Source: Marinobacter sp. ATCH36 (lineage in GTDB: Bacteria > Pseudomonadota > Gammaproteobacteria > Pseudomonadales > Oleiphilaceae). From it: DNA of 64,000 bases. The stretch is taken from positions 1,550,001-1,614,000 of the forward strand of contig NZ_JAMJPL010000001.1 of the NCBI RefSeq assembly GCF_023555055.1. The letters are read 5' to 3'. Both the position numbers and the translations under genes were made by a program. Below the pieces are notes generated by a model. The model saw nothing but the letters and a program-made list of their open reading frames with translations. It had not been told where the DNA came from and made no database searches. Shown one piece after another: positions 7,767-16,364 of this stretch (its first letter is position 1; the number at the start of each line of letters is the position of its first letter).

Positions 7767-8867
7767 ATGCGAAATATTTCTGTTGACCAATACAATCTGT
7801 CGTCTCGCGACATGCTCCTGCTTCGTCTGTCGATGCTCACAGGCGGTATTCTGATTATCCTTTTCATGATTGGCGATCTTCAGATGCTGCCGAAAGAATT
7901 GGCGGATGTTTACGTCATCAACCGGGTAATCCTTCAGCTCCCGGTTGTTTTTGCTCTGCTTGCGTTCAGTTTCCACCGGCGTTTCTTCGAGTTTGCTCAG
8001 CCGGCTTTCTTTCTGGTTATCCTCAGTTTGAGCTATGCGAATTATTATCTGATTCACGTTGCCTGGGAGCAGGCCGGATTTAGTTTTCCCTACGAGGGAA
8101 CTTTGCTGTACGCATTCTTCGGCTTTTTTGTCTTCGGAATACACTTCCGTTACGCGCTGTGGCTCATGTTGTTGAGTTCTCTGGGTTTTATGTGGCTGAT
8201 GCTGCTGGAGCCGGTGTACGGTGATCGCACGTTTATGAACGTTGGATTCGTGATGGGCTCACTGTTCATTGGTGTCATCGGAAGGCATAGGCTGGACCGG
8301 CTGCTAGGTAAGCTGGAGGAGGCCAATGAGCAATTGATCACACTGAGTACTACTGACGGCCTGACAGATTTGTTGAATCGTCGTGCCCTCACGGATTATT
8401 CAGAGCGGCTCTTCTCCCTGCTCAGGCGCTCGGATCAGCCGTTGGCAGTGTTTATGATCGACCTGGATCACTTTAAGCAATTCAATGACTTGTACGGTCA
8501 CCAAGAGGGCGACCGCGCCATTCGCTGCCAGGCCGATATTCTGAAAAGTGTGTTTAAGCGTCAGGCGGACATTCTTGGTCGCTACGGTGGTGAAGAATTT
8601 ATTGTTGTTACCGCTGGCCACAACAGAACCGAGTTTGAAAATCAGGCCAGAGAAATTCTCGCCCAGTGGAATGCGATGGCAATGCCGAATGAGGGGGCTC
8701 CCGGCGGAAAGTTTCTCAGTTGTTCGATTGGGATCTGTTATGGCTCCGCTGCTGACTTTGCCTCGATTGAGGAGATGATAAAAACAGCCGATCAGGCGCT
8801 CTACGGCGCGAAAAATCATGGGCGGAGAACATTTGTAGTGGCCAGTTCGAGGAAACGGCAAGAGTAA
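7767..8867 (+). CDS. Membrane-bound diguanylate cyclase (GGDEF)
   Basis: A 366-residue protein with about six membrane segments in residues 20-180 and a GGDEF domain in residues 200-355. The active-site motif is GGEEF at 274-278, which supports catalysis of cyclic di-GMP from GTP. An RxxD inhibitory site (RQAD, 265-268) lies exactly five residues upstream, so product feedback inhibition is expected. The N-terminal membrane part has no sensor domain that I can name. It is divergent from the sigma-54 operon and convergent with the NnrU gene. Confidence 0.92.
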   Translation: MRNISVDQYNLSSRDMLLLRLSMLTGGILIILFMIGDLQMLPKELADVYVINRVILQLPVVFALLAFSFHRRFFEFAQPAFFLVILSLSYANYYLIHVAWEQAGFSFPYEGTLLYAFFGFFVFGIHFRYALWLMLLSSLGFMWLMLLEPVYGDRTFMNVGFVMGSLFIGVIGRHRLDRLLGKLEEANEQLITLSTTDGLTDLLNRRALTDYSERLFSLLRRSDQPLAVFMIDLDHFKQFNDLYGHQEGDRAIRCQADILKSVFKRQADILGRYGGEEFIVVTAGHNRTEFENQAREILAQWNAMAMPNEGAPGGKFLSCSIGICYGSAADFASIEEMIKTADQALYGAKNHGRRTFVVASSRKRQE

Positions 8868-8907
8868 CGGACGTCCGGAACAGGCTCGCTCCACCAAGGC
8901 AGTCTGC

Positions 8908-9477
8908 TCAGACCGGCGCCACACCAAAGAGCCACTGGTGCGCCCAGATCACCATGACCACATAAACCGCAAGTCCGCCGATAACGGCGATCGCATCATT
9001 CGCTCTGGTGGCTGGTGCAGTGGGAATGGGCCGCTGGGTTCTGCGCTTCATGGAAATCCGGTCGACTACGGCCCATGCCAGGAAGGAACCGAACAACAGC
9101 AGGTCGTGCAGCATGCCATTGGCCAGTAGGTGAGCGAGTGCCCAGAGCTTGACGGCGACCAGCATCGGGTGCCCCACCTTTGCCTTGATCCTGCCCGGAA
9201 AGTAAGTGGCGAACAGTAGCGGAAAGACCGGGACCAGAAGCAGAAAGGACAGGTGCTTAAGCCAGCCCGGTGGTACATAGATCACGGTCGGATCCATGCG
9301 GGCAGCGCCGTAGCCCCATACGATCAGCACCAGGCCGACGAGAGAAGCCAGTCCGTAGAGCCCTTTGAACGCAGCCTCGCCCAGGGAGGCATGAAGGCGG
9401 TTACGTAGCGGCTCGTTGACGATAGACAGTGAGTGCACGCCGAGAAACAGAACCAGGCCAACGATCAGTGTGGTCAT
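8908..9477 (-). CDS. NnrU family membrane protein
   Basis: A 189-residue integral membrane protein with about five membrane segments and the family HSLSIVNEPLRNRL opening and a PMLVAVKLWALAHLLANG segment. NnrU proteins occur near nitrite/nitric oxide reductase genes in denitrifiers and, more widely, as isoprenoid/carotenoid-pathway relatives; the biochemical role is not settled. No denitrification gene is nearby here. It is convergent with the diguanylate cyclase gene and divergent from the next small gene. Confidence 0.85.
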   Translation of the reverse strand: MTTLIVGLVLFLGVHSLSIVNEPLRNRLHASLGEAAFKGLYGLASLVGLVLIVWGYGAARMDPTVIYVPPGWLKHLSFLLLVPVFPLLFATYFPGRIKAKVGHPMLVAVKLWALAHLLANGMLHDLLLFGSFLAWAVVDRISMKRRTQRPIPTAPATRANDAIAVIGGLAVYVVMVIWAHQWLFGVAPV

Positions 9478-9629
9478 GTGCCAAACTCCTTGTTGTATAA
9501 GGGGGTGGGCCTTTGTCCATGAGTGGCCCTGAGGTGAAAATCCCAGTCAGTATAGCCGCGCAAACCGAGACAGCACACTTCCGAGTGTTTATCATCCACA
9601 GCCTGTTTCACCGGATTAAAAAGGCGCCC

Positions 9630-10004
9630 ATGAAGCTTCCCAAGGTCACCATTGTACTGGTATCCGCATCCCTGCTGTTTGTTCTCTGGGAGCAAACCCG
9701 GGAACAACCGGAACCTGTTGATGCCAGTCGTTTTACCAATCTTGCCGCAAATCCGGTTGAGCGCAGTGTTGCTGTGGACTGGGTGATTACTCAGATTCCG
9801 GCCCTGTGTGAGGATGCAGCCGGGCAGAGCCGCGGCTCAGAGGCCCATTCAGAATGCGTCAGCAAAAGTGAGGCCCGCACATCTTCCTGCCGGCGGGCGC
9901 TCTATGACAGGTTCCCGAGTGTGATAGCCTCCGACGACGTGTTCCGGGATCTGTCCATCACGGCAATGAATTGTCTGGTTCCCCGATCAGGAGTGGTTGA
10001 ATAG
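9630..10004 (+). CDS. Hypothetical envelope protein with conserved-looking cysteines
   Basis: A 124-residue protein that begins with a basic residue pair and one hydrophobic segment (residues 5-20), a signal anchor or signal peptide. The rest is soluble and carries five cysteines that could form disulfides in the periplasm. The start MKLPKVT is chosen because AAAGG lies 8 bases upstream and the hydrophobic segment follows at once; longer upstream readings are not supported. One base separates it from the next gene, so the two are probably co-expressed. I do not recognise the family. Confidence 0.65.
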   Translation: MKLPKVTIVLVSASLLFVLWEQTREQPEPVDASRFTNLAANPVERSVAVDWVITQIPALCEDAAGQSRGSEAHSECVSKSEARTSSCRRALYDRFPSVIASDDVFRDLSITAMNCLVPRSGVVE

Positions 10005-10005
10005 T

Positions 10006-10329
10006 ATGTCTGAAGATCCGCTGAAAGCTTTGTCCGACATGGCCAGTGATGCCCATGCCCGAATACAGGCGGCGCATCAGCATATCAATCCGGTAGTGGA
10101 AGTGCGCCGCGGCATGCGTGATTCGGGCATTCCCGCCGATGTGATGACCATCGACTGCCTGCGCACACGCCGGCGTATAACTCTCATCCTGCATGATGAG
10201 CAGCCGGGCGTGCTGCTCTACCAGTTTGTGACCATCGAAGATGAGGTGGGTGACGATTTCAAACAGATGGCGTTGTCGGATGTAGATACAACAACACTGT
10301 TTGACTGGATACAGGACTACTTTGGCTGA
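10006..10329 (+). CDS. Hypothetical cytoplasmic protein
   Basis: A 107-residue, mostly soluble protein without signal peptide or membrane segment. It has an acidic C-terminus (IEDEVGDDFKQM, then FDWIQDYFG). AGGAG lies 12 bases before the ATG and inside the end of the preceding gene, with one base between stop and start, so translation is probably coupled. No known domain is visible. It converges on the following membrane-protein gene. Confidence 0.7.
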   Translation: MSEDPLKALSDMASDAHARIQAAHQHINPVVEVRRGMRDSGIPADVMTIDCLRTRRRITLILHDEQPGVLLYQFVTIEDEVGDDFKQMALSDVDTTTLFDWIQDYFG

Positions 10330-10346
10330 CCCGGCCGCCCGTGCCT

Positions 10347-11006
10347 TTACCGTTTGAAGAACCTGGGGTTACGTTCGATGAACGAATCGATCCAGCGCTC
10401 CAGGAACGACCGTTCGTCGGGATTCTTGAGATAACGCCAGCCCAACAGGGAAATGACCAGGGCACCAACGCCGTCGACGATCAGGTCCCACATGGTATCC
10501 GTCAGTCCTGACGGGTCGCCCAGCATGGGTTTCTGCATATTCATGCCGAAAAAAGAGTCCATGGTGAACTCGAAGATCTCCCACAACGCCCCCACACCCA
10601 AAGCAAACATGAAAGCAAAGAAGGCGACGAAACCGGGTTTCATGTGCACGTGGATCTTCTCGGTTTCGTTCGTGATGTGGACGAGCAGAAAACCGAGAAT
10701 GCCCAGCAAAAAGCCGGACATGGTATGCAGTGCCATATCCCACCACCAGAAGCGGGTGTAGTAATCCCGTATCTCGCCCAGAAACAGGGACGCAAACACG
10801 AATGCGATGGCAGCAAGCTGCAGTTCTGGCGGAATGTGGATCCGGAAACGGCGCTCAAACAGCAGCGGGAAAAAAGTGATCGCTATGATCATTGCGGTCA
10901 GGAACGCGGTAAACCAGCGTTGGCCCCAGATTGCGAATGCCGTTTCGGCCAACAGTATCAACTGCAAGGCAATAGTAATTCTTTGGTGGGTAATACGAAT
11001 GCGCAT
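10347..11006 (-). CDS. DUF2238/YjdF-like membrane protein
   Basis: A 219-residue protein with about six membrane segments. Conserved elements are WWDMALHTMSGFLLG, GALWEIFEF and the DTMWDLIVDGVGA segment, which place acidic and histidine residues in the membrane. These match the DUF2238 family of unknown function. The ATG is the first in frame after a stop. Its short cytoplasmic tail is basic and aromatic. It is a monocistronic gene between two plus-strand genes. Confidence 0.75.
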   Translation of the reverse strand: MRIRITHQRITIALQLILLAETAFAIWGQRWFTAFLTAMIIAITFFPLLFERRFRIHIPPELQLAAIAFVFASLFLGEIRDYYTRFWWWDMALHTMSGFLLGILGFLLVHITNETEKIHVHMKPGFVAFFAFMFALGVGALWEIFEFTMDSFFGMNMQKPMLGDPSGLTDTMWDLIVDGVGALVISLLGWRYLKNPDERSFLERWIDSFIERNPRFFKR

Positions 11007-11196
11007 GGGTCTGAGGCTCGCGAAATCAGTGTGTTAACCCTATCACATCACGATTGATGGTGGCTGTTGGTATCTCCAATGGTCCTGATTTCTGATTTGT
11101 TGTTCAAAACCCATCGTAAATAGAAACCAGGTTCCGAAAGAATTTTCAATCCAGACTTGGGCACTGAATGTTCAGGCCTGGCCCGGAGGTGTTCGC

Positions 11197-12315
11197 TTGA
11201 CCATGGATTATGATTCATCACATCGTGTTGCCAGTGCACTCAAGACCCAGTTCATCGCCGATGCCTTGGCAATGCCGGTGCACTGGTATTACAACCCGAT
11301 GGACATCGAGAAAGCCTTTCCCGGGGGTATTCAGCGGTTTGAGGCCCCGCCGGATTTTCACCCCTCCTCTATCATGTCGCTGCATTCGACCAGCAGCGGA
11401 GGCCGCCGTTCAGTGCAGAGCGCGACAAATGAAAGGGCGCCCCGGATTGTGGATGACGTCATTCTGAAGGGCAAGGCCCAGTACTGGAACGTGCCGAACG
11501 TTCATTATCATCAGGGGATGGGGCCGGGAGAGAATACCCTGAACGCCCATTGTGCCCGTGTTCTTATGCGTTCGCTGGTTGATGGGAAAGGGCATTATGA
11601 TCAGCAGGCATTTCTGTCGGCTTATATCGGCTTCATGACGGCAGACCCTCCCGAGCACACGGATACTTACGCCGAGTCTTACCATCGGGGGTTTTTTGCC
11701 AACCTGCAGCGGGGCCTCCCTCCGGAAAAATGCGCGATGACAACCCACGATACACCGTCAGTTGGCGGGTTGGCGACAATCGCCCCGCTGGTATTCTCGC
11801 AACGACTCAGGGGTGCCGACGTGCCCGCGATACAGGCATTGTGCCGCGAACATGTGGCACTGACCCATCCGGATGAGGCCTTGATGAAGGTCTGTGACCG
11901 CTATGTAAGCCTGCTCTGCGGGTTAATGGAGAAGCCGGGTGAAGAGGGTGTAAAGTCGCTTCTGGCGGAAGCCGGCAAAGGCGTGGCTGGTCTCGATATC
12001 GCTGGTCTGGTGAAGCGCAATCTGCCCGATCTGCACGTTGTCGGCCGGCTGTACTCACCGGCCTGCTATATTTCCGATTCGTGGCCGGTGGTCCTGTATC
12101 TGGCTTACAAGTACCACAGGGACCCCTGGCTCGCGCTTCGCGTGAATACCAATCTGGGTGGTGATAATGTTCACCGGGGCATGGTGCTTGGCGCACTGAT
12201 GGGACTGTTGACTGACGAAATAGCCACCAGCTGGTTTGAGCAGCTGGTGGCAAGCAAGGCGATTGATCAGGAGGTCGACGCGCTGATCAGCGCGGCAACC
12301 GCTCCCAGACAGTGA
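11197..12315 (+). CDS. ADP-ribosylglycohydrolase family protein
   Basis: About 372 residues of the DraG/ARH fold, which removes ADP-ribose from proteins or small molecules with two magnesium ions. The N-terminal helix FIADALAMPVHWYY and the C-terminal NLGGDNVHRGMVLGALMG region correspond to the metal-binding helices, though the usual GGDTDT is replaced by GGDNVH, so one metal ligand differs. GGAGG is 7 bases before a TTG and 13 before an ATG two codons later; either may be the start. The last 29 bases overlap the 3' end of ovoA on the other strand. The target is unknown. Confidence 0.85.
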   Translation: MTMDYDSSHRVASALKTQFIADALAMPVHWYYNPMDIEKAFPGGIQRFEAPPDFHPSSIMSLHSTSSGGRRSVQSATNERAPRIVDDVILKGKAQYWNVPNVHYHQGMGPGENTLNAHCARVLMRSLVDGKGHYDQQAFLSAYIGFMTADPPEHTDTYAESYHRGFFANLQRGLPPEKCAMTTHDTPSVGGLATIAPLVFSQRLRGADVPAIQALCREHVALTHPDEALMKVCDRYVSLLCGLMEKPGEEGVKSLLAEAGKGVAGLDIAGLVKRNLPDLHVVGRLYSPACYISDSWPVVLYLAYKYHRDPWLALRVNTNLGGDNVHRGMVLGALMGLLTDEIATSWFEQLVASKAIDQEVDALISAATAPRQ

Positions 12316-14449
12316 CTTCAGAAAGCGTGTGCTGGAATTTGTGCTGGGTTTCGCGAATCACAAACGGCACTTTTCTCGGCTCACTCACCAAACGGAAGTT
12401 CCGGGAAAGACAGTCTTTCAGGCCATCCAGTGTGGTGTAATTTTCACCATCCTTTTTGAAGCCGCCAATCCATTCTTCCTTTGGCGTGTGCTCCTCCAGC
12501 CACGTGTAGGGTGAGGCGATGATCAGCAGCCCACCGTCATTGATCCGTTCATGGATGCTGTCCAGAAACCGCTTTGGCCGGTAAAGCCGGTCAATCAGAT
12601 TGGCCGCCAATACCAGATCGTAGCCCGCATAGTGCGGCTTGAGGTTGCAGGCATCGCCCTGATGGAAGCTCACTTTACCGGCGCAGTCTTCAAGCCCCAG
12701 CTCCTTGAGGGTTCGGGTGTTATAACTGACCAGCTCTCCTTCTTCGGCAAGCGAGTAACGAACGGAGCCTTGCTCGGCCATTTCCACCCCGAGACGGATA
12801 AAGTTGGCCGAGAAGTCTACGCCCTCCACTTTGTTGAACTGTCTCGCCAACTCGAAGCTTGAGCGACCGCAGGCGCAGCCGAGATCCAGGGCTTTACCGG
12901 TGGGCTTGCCTTCCATGGACGCCAATGCCAGGTCCGCCAGGGCCTTTGGGAAGTTCTCAACACCGAACCAGGTATCGCCAAAGTGAAACTCTGCGTACTC
13001 GGTAAGCAGCCGGTCGCTTTCGTAGTAGCCATTGGGTTGGGTCGCCTCATGCTCAGAGGCGATGTAGCGAAAACCGGCATGCTGAAAGAAGTGACGTCTG
13101 AAGGCATAGCGTGCTGCCAGCCTGGCTTCGTTGCCACAGGAAATCCAGGAGCCACCCTTGATCAGGTTGTGTTGCCCGTCGAAGGTGGGCGTTGTGAAAT
13201 CATCGTAGAGCGGATGCACTTTGAAGTTGTCAAACGGGTACGTGGGTGTTTCTGTCCACTGCCAGACATTCCCGACGACATCGAACCACTCGCCGTGACG
13301 GAATCGGGTAACCGGGCAGGAAGATGCGCCATGGTCCAGATGGAGGTTGGCATTGGCAGGGTCCGTTCCGACTTCTTCGATACCAGCCTCCGAGCATAAG
13401 CGGTACCACTCGTCCTCGGTTGGCAAGCGGATCGGCAGTCCGGTTTGTTCCTGCTTCCACTCACAGAAAGCTTTGGCTTCGTGGTAGTTCACCTCCACTG
13501 GCCAATCCCACGGCATTTCAACTTCTTCGGTCATCAGGCGCAGGTACCAGCCATTGTGCCAGCGCCAGAACGTAGGTTGCTTCGCTTTGGCAAACCGGCG
13601 CCATGAGCTTCCCTCTTCGCTCCAGTAGCTGTCCTGCTCATAGCCACCAGCCTCTACAAATTCCAGAAACTCCTGATTGCTCACCAGATACTGGCTGGCC
13701 TTGAACTTCTCAACGCTCGCTTCGTGTTGTCCGTACTCATTGTCCCAGCCGTAGTAGGCGTCGTCGAAGGGTTTTCCTATACGCACGGTGCCGGCAGGAA
13801 CGGTAATGAGGATGTTCTCCGGGGCGTCCCCGGTTTCGCGTATGGGGGCCCAATCCGGCTGCGGTTTTACCCTGGCCAGATCATGCTGGCGGATGAGCAC
13901 GGACGAGGTTTCCAGGTGAATGCGCTCGTGCTCGATGCCCATGATGATCGGCCACCAGGGGCTTTCCCAGTTGATGGGCAGATTCAGAGGCAGGGTTTCA
14001 ATCAGCTCAAGAATGCTGGCGCGAACCTTGGCGCGGTAATCCATCACGGCAGAAACACTGGGCCATTCGTAGTGATCATCGTTGAGGTCGTCCCAGCTCA
14101 TTTCATCAACGCCTACGGCGAAAACGGATTCCATGTGCGGGTCAATGCGCTCTGGCAATAGCTTTGCCAGCACCAGTTTGTTGACGAAGAAGGTCGCGGT
14201 ATGGCCGAGATAGAAAATGAGCGGGTGTCTCAGTGGAACGGACTTTCTGTAATAGCCCGCATCATCGGCCAGACAGTCGAATAACCCTGTGTAGGTGTCG
14301 AAGGTATTGGTGAAATAAAGCGCAATCTCGTTGCGTTTTTCATCGACAGCACCCTCTACAAGGTTGCGGGTTCTGCGCAGTGCTGGTCGGTTTTGCATCG
14401 ATTCGGGGCGGTTGGCAGCGGATAATTGTTCCTGAACTGGCAATGTCAT
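12287..14449 (-). CDS. ovoA: 5-histidylcysteine sulfoxide synthase / mercaptohistidine methyltransferase
   Basis: A 720-residue two-activity enzyme of ovothiol biosynthesis. It joins cysteine to the imidazole C5 of histidine with O2 and iron, and in this long form also N-methylates the product. An N-terminal DinB-like part carries likely iron ligands H83 and the HERIHLE motif (H174, H178). An FGE-sulfatase-like domain covers about 215-460. A SAM methyltransferase domain begins near 515 with LDLGCACGRSS. The ATG at 14449 has AAGGA 10 bases upstream; the longer reading needs a TTG. No ovoB-like sulfoxide lyase is in the window. Confidence 0.93.
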   Translation of the reverse strand: MTLPVQEQLSAANRPESMQNRPALRRTRNLVEGAVDEKRNEIALYFTNTFDTYTGLFDCLADDAGYYRKSVPLRHPLIFYLGHTATFFVNKLVLAKLLPERIDPHMESVFAVGVDEMSWDDLNDDHYEWPSVSAVMDYRAKVRASILELIETLPLNLPINWESPWWPIIMGIEHERIHLETSSVLIRQHDLARVKPQPDWAPIRETGDAPENILITVPAGTVRIGKPFDDAYYGWDNEYGQHEASVEKFKASQYLVSNQEFLEFVEAGGYEQDSYWSEEGSSWRRFAKAKQPTFWRWHNGWYLRLMTEEVEMPWDWPVEVNYHEAKAFCEWKQEQTGLPIRLPTEDEWYRLCSEAGIEEVGTDPANANLHLDHGASSCPVTRFRHGEWFDVVGNVWQWTETPTYPFDNFKVHPLYDDFTTPTFDGQHNLIKGGSWISCGNEARLAARYAFRRHFFQHAGFRYIASEHEATQPNGYYESDRLLTEYAEFHFGDTWFGVENFPKALADLALASMEGKPTGKALDLGCACGRSSFELARQFNKVEGVDFSANFIRLGVEMAEQGSVRYSLAEEGELVSYNTRTLKELGLEDCAGKVSFHQGDACNLKPHYAGYDLVLAANLIDRLYRPKRFLDSIHERINDGGLLIIASPYTWLEEHTPKEEWIGGFKKDGENYTTLDGLKDCLSRNFRLVSEPRKVPFVIRETQHKFQHTLSEVTVWERLPR

Positions 14450-14656
14450 GGTCAAACACGTCCTTTTAGGTGTTAACTCCCGATTCAATACGTTGCACCA
14501 CAGACTCGTGGTTCAGTAGTTTTGACGAAAAAGGATAATCGTCGTTCTTCTGGTTTTGATGCATTCCTCCCTCCCGTGCGTAGCTTCCATCTCATGCGTG
14601 CATGGACATGACATTTCCTGTAGCCTGCGCGGCTTTTTCTTCGAGAGACTGATCTT

Positions 14657-16213
14657 ATGACCGCAAAATCTCCGTCCGCCCCGCGGGCAAAATCCAGTGC
14701 TCTGGCTGACAGCGATCCGGTAGTGCTGGTGCTAACTATCGGCTTTATCCTGCTGTTCGTGGGCGCCTCGATAATGAACAGCAATTACGTCGCTGACCTC
14801 ATCGGGAGTGGCTTTGCCTGGACAGCGACCTACCTGGGGTCCTTCTTCCAGGTTTTGCTGTTACTGACATTTTTCATCGCAATCGGCACGGCCCTCAGCC
14901 GCGCAGGCGCAGCACGAATCGGCGATCTTGACCGACCGGAAATCGGGCGGTTCCGCTGGCTGTCGATGATCATGTGCACCCTGCTGGCCGGAGGCGGTGT
15001 GTTTTTTGCCGCGGGCGAGCCGGTTTATCATTTCGTGGTGACGCCACCGGCCTTTGATACCGAGGCAGGTACCGCGGCTGCCGTAGCGCCAGCCATGGCC
15101 CAGTCGTTCACCCACTGGGGATTCCTCGCCTGGGCGGTGTTGGGGTCTTTGACGGCCCTGGTGCTAAGCCGGGCCCATTACGGCCAGGGCAAGCCTCTTC
15201 AGCCACGAACGTTGTTGTATCCGGTGTTTGGCGAGAAGGTGATTCAGGGTCGCCTTGGTGGGGTGATTGATGCTTTCTGTGTGATTGCCGTGGTGGCAGG
15301 TACCGTTGGCCCGATCGGATTCCTGGCGACCCAGATGAGTTTTGGCTTGCACGAGCTGTTTGGAGTGCCTGATGGCTATGGCACCCAATTGACAGTGCTG
15401 GTCATTCTTGCCGGTGTGTACATGACATCCGCCATGACCGGGTTGCACAAAGGCATTCAGCTTCTCAGCCGCTTTAACGTGCTGTTGGCTTTGGCCATTG
15501 CCGCGGTGATTTTTATCTTCGGCCCAACGTTGTTTCTTGCCAATACCTACACCCAGTCCATGGGCGAGTACGCAAGCTCCTTCTTCGCGATGGCAACCAT
15601 GACGGCCGAGACTGCGCCGGAATGGTGGATGAAATGGTGGACGGTGTTTTTCTTTGCCTGGTTTATCGGTTACACACCATTGATGGCGGTCTTCGTCTCG
15701 CGCATTTCCCGCGGGCGAACCGTGCGGGAGATGATTCTGGCGGTGGCCCTGTTGGCACCGATAGCTACCACCATCTGGTTTACCCTGCTCGGTGGTTCCG
15801 GTATCTACCATCAGCTAGCGGGCACGTTCGACCTGACCGACGCGCTGAACAATTTCCGTTTTGACGTTGCCACGCTGACGGTGGCTCAGGCACTGCCTGG
15901 TGGTACCTGGATGGCGGCGGCGATTCTGCTGCTCACAACCATATTCGTTGCCACCACGGGCGACTCCATGAGTTATGCCATTGCCATGGTTGGTGCCGGC
16001 CATGATGAGCCAAGTCCCTGGATTCGGGTATTCTGGGGTGGTGCCATGGCCCTGATGGCGGCCATTCTTCTTTATATGGGAGCGGGGCAGATCGGGGTGT
16101 TGCAACAATTCATTGTAATGACGGCGATACCCGTATCGCTGATTATCCTGCCTTCACTCTGGACGGGGCCCAAAGCGGCGATGGCAATGGCACGGGAGCA
16201 GGGGCTGGTGTAG
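14657..16213 (+). CDS. BCCT family transporter
   Basis: A 518-residue betaine/carnitine/choline-type carrier with about 12 membrane segments. The family aromatic region appears as MTAETAPEWWMKWWTVFFFAWFIGYTPLMAVF split over segment 8, and VSRISRGRTVREM follows. It imports quaternary ammonium or related zwitterions with Na+ or H+. It diverges from ovoA across about 200 bases, so shared regulation is possible; whether its substrate relates to thiol-histidines (histidine betaine-like) is speculation. The N-terminal cytoplasmic tail is only about 20 residues, which argues against osmosensing by a long tail. Confidence 0.9.
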   Translation: MTAKSPSAPRAKSSALADSDPVVLVLTIGFILLFVGASIMNSNYVADLIGSGFAWTATYLGSFFQVLLLLTFFIAIGTALSRAGAARIGDLDRPEIGRFRWLSMIMCTLLAGGGVFFAAGEPVYHFVVTPPAFDTEAGTAAAVAPAMAQSFTHWGFLAWAVLGSLTALVLSRAHYGQGKPLQPRTLLYPVFGEKVIQGRLGGVIDAFCVIAVVAGTVGPIGFLATQMSFGLHELFGVPDGYGTQLTVLVILAGVYMTSAMTGLHKGIQLLSRFNVLLALAIAAVIFIFGPTLFLANTYTQSMGEYASSFFAMATMTAETAPEWWMKWWTVFFFAWFIGYTPLMAVFVSRISRGRTVREMILAVALLAPIATTIWFTLLGGSGIYHQLAGTFDLTDALNNFRFDVATLTVAQALPGGTWMAAAILLLTTIFVATTGDSMSYAIAMVGAGHDEPSPWIRVFWGGAMALMAAILLYMGAGQIGVLQQFIVMTAIPVSLIILPSLWTGPKAAMAMAREQGLV

Positions 16214-16219
16214 TCTCTT

Positions 16220-16249
16220 TGTCAGACTGTTTGCCAATACAATCTGACA
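16220..16249. repeat. Inverted repeat TGTCAGA-N16-TCTGACA
   Basis: Two perfect 7-base arms flank a 16-base spacer between the BCCT gene and the dehydrogenase remnant. There is no T-run, so an operator of the lost gene is as likely as an RNA hairpin. Confidence 0.35.
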
Positions 16250-16268
16250 CGTCAAGGATATATCGGGT

Positions 16269-16358
16269 ATGCCCACACAAACCGTTTGGATTACGGGAGC
16301 GTCCGCCGGCATCGGCGAGGCGTACGAGGACATTGACGGCGGTATGGGTTTAGTGTGA
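16269..16358 (+). pseudogene. Short-chain dehydrogenase remnant (internal deletion)
   Basis: A 29-codon frame starts with MPTQTVWITGASAGIGEA, the first strand and TGxxxGIG cofactor loop of an SDR, then jumps directly to 11 unrelated-looking residues (YEDIDGGMGLV) and a stop. A normal SDR has about 250 residues, so the body is missing. AAGGA precedes the ATG at a loose distance. A deletion that left the start and probably the extreme end is the simplest explanation; the identity of the last residues as the original C-terminus is inferred. Confidence 0.7.
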
Positions 16359-16364
16359 TCAATC

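Noticed and set aside
14620-14640. Terminator before the BCCT gene
   Set aside because: AGCC-TGCGC-GGCT followed by T residues has a 4-bp stem and no plus-strand gene upstream of it.
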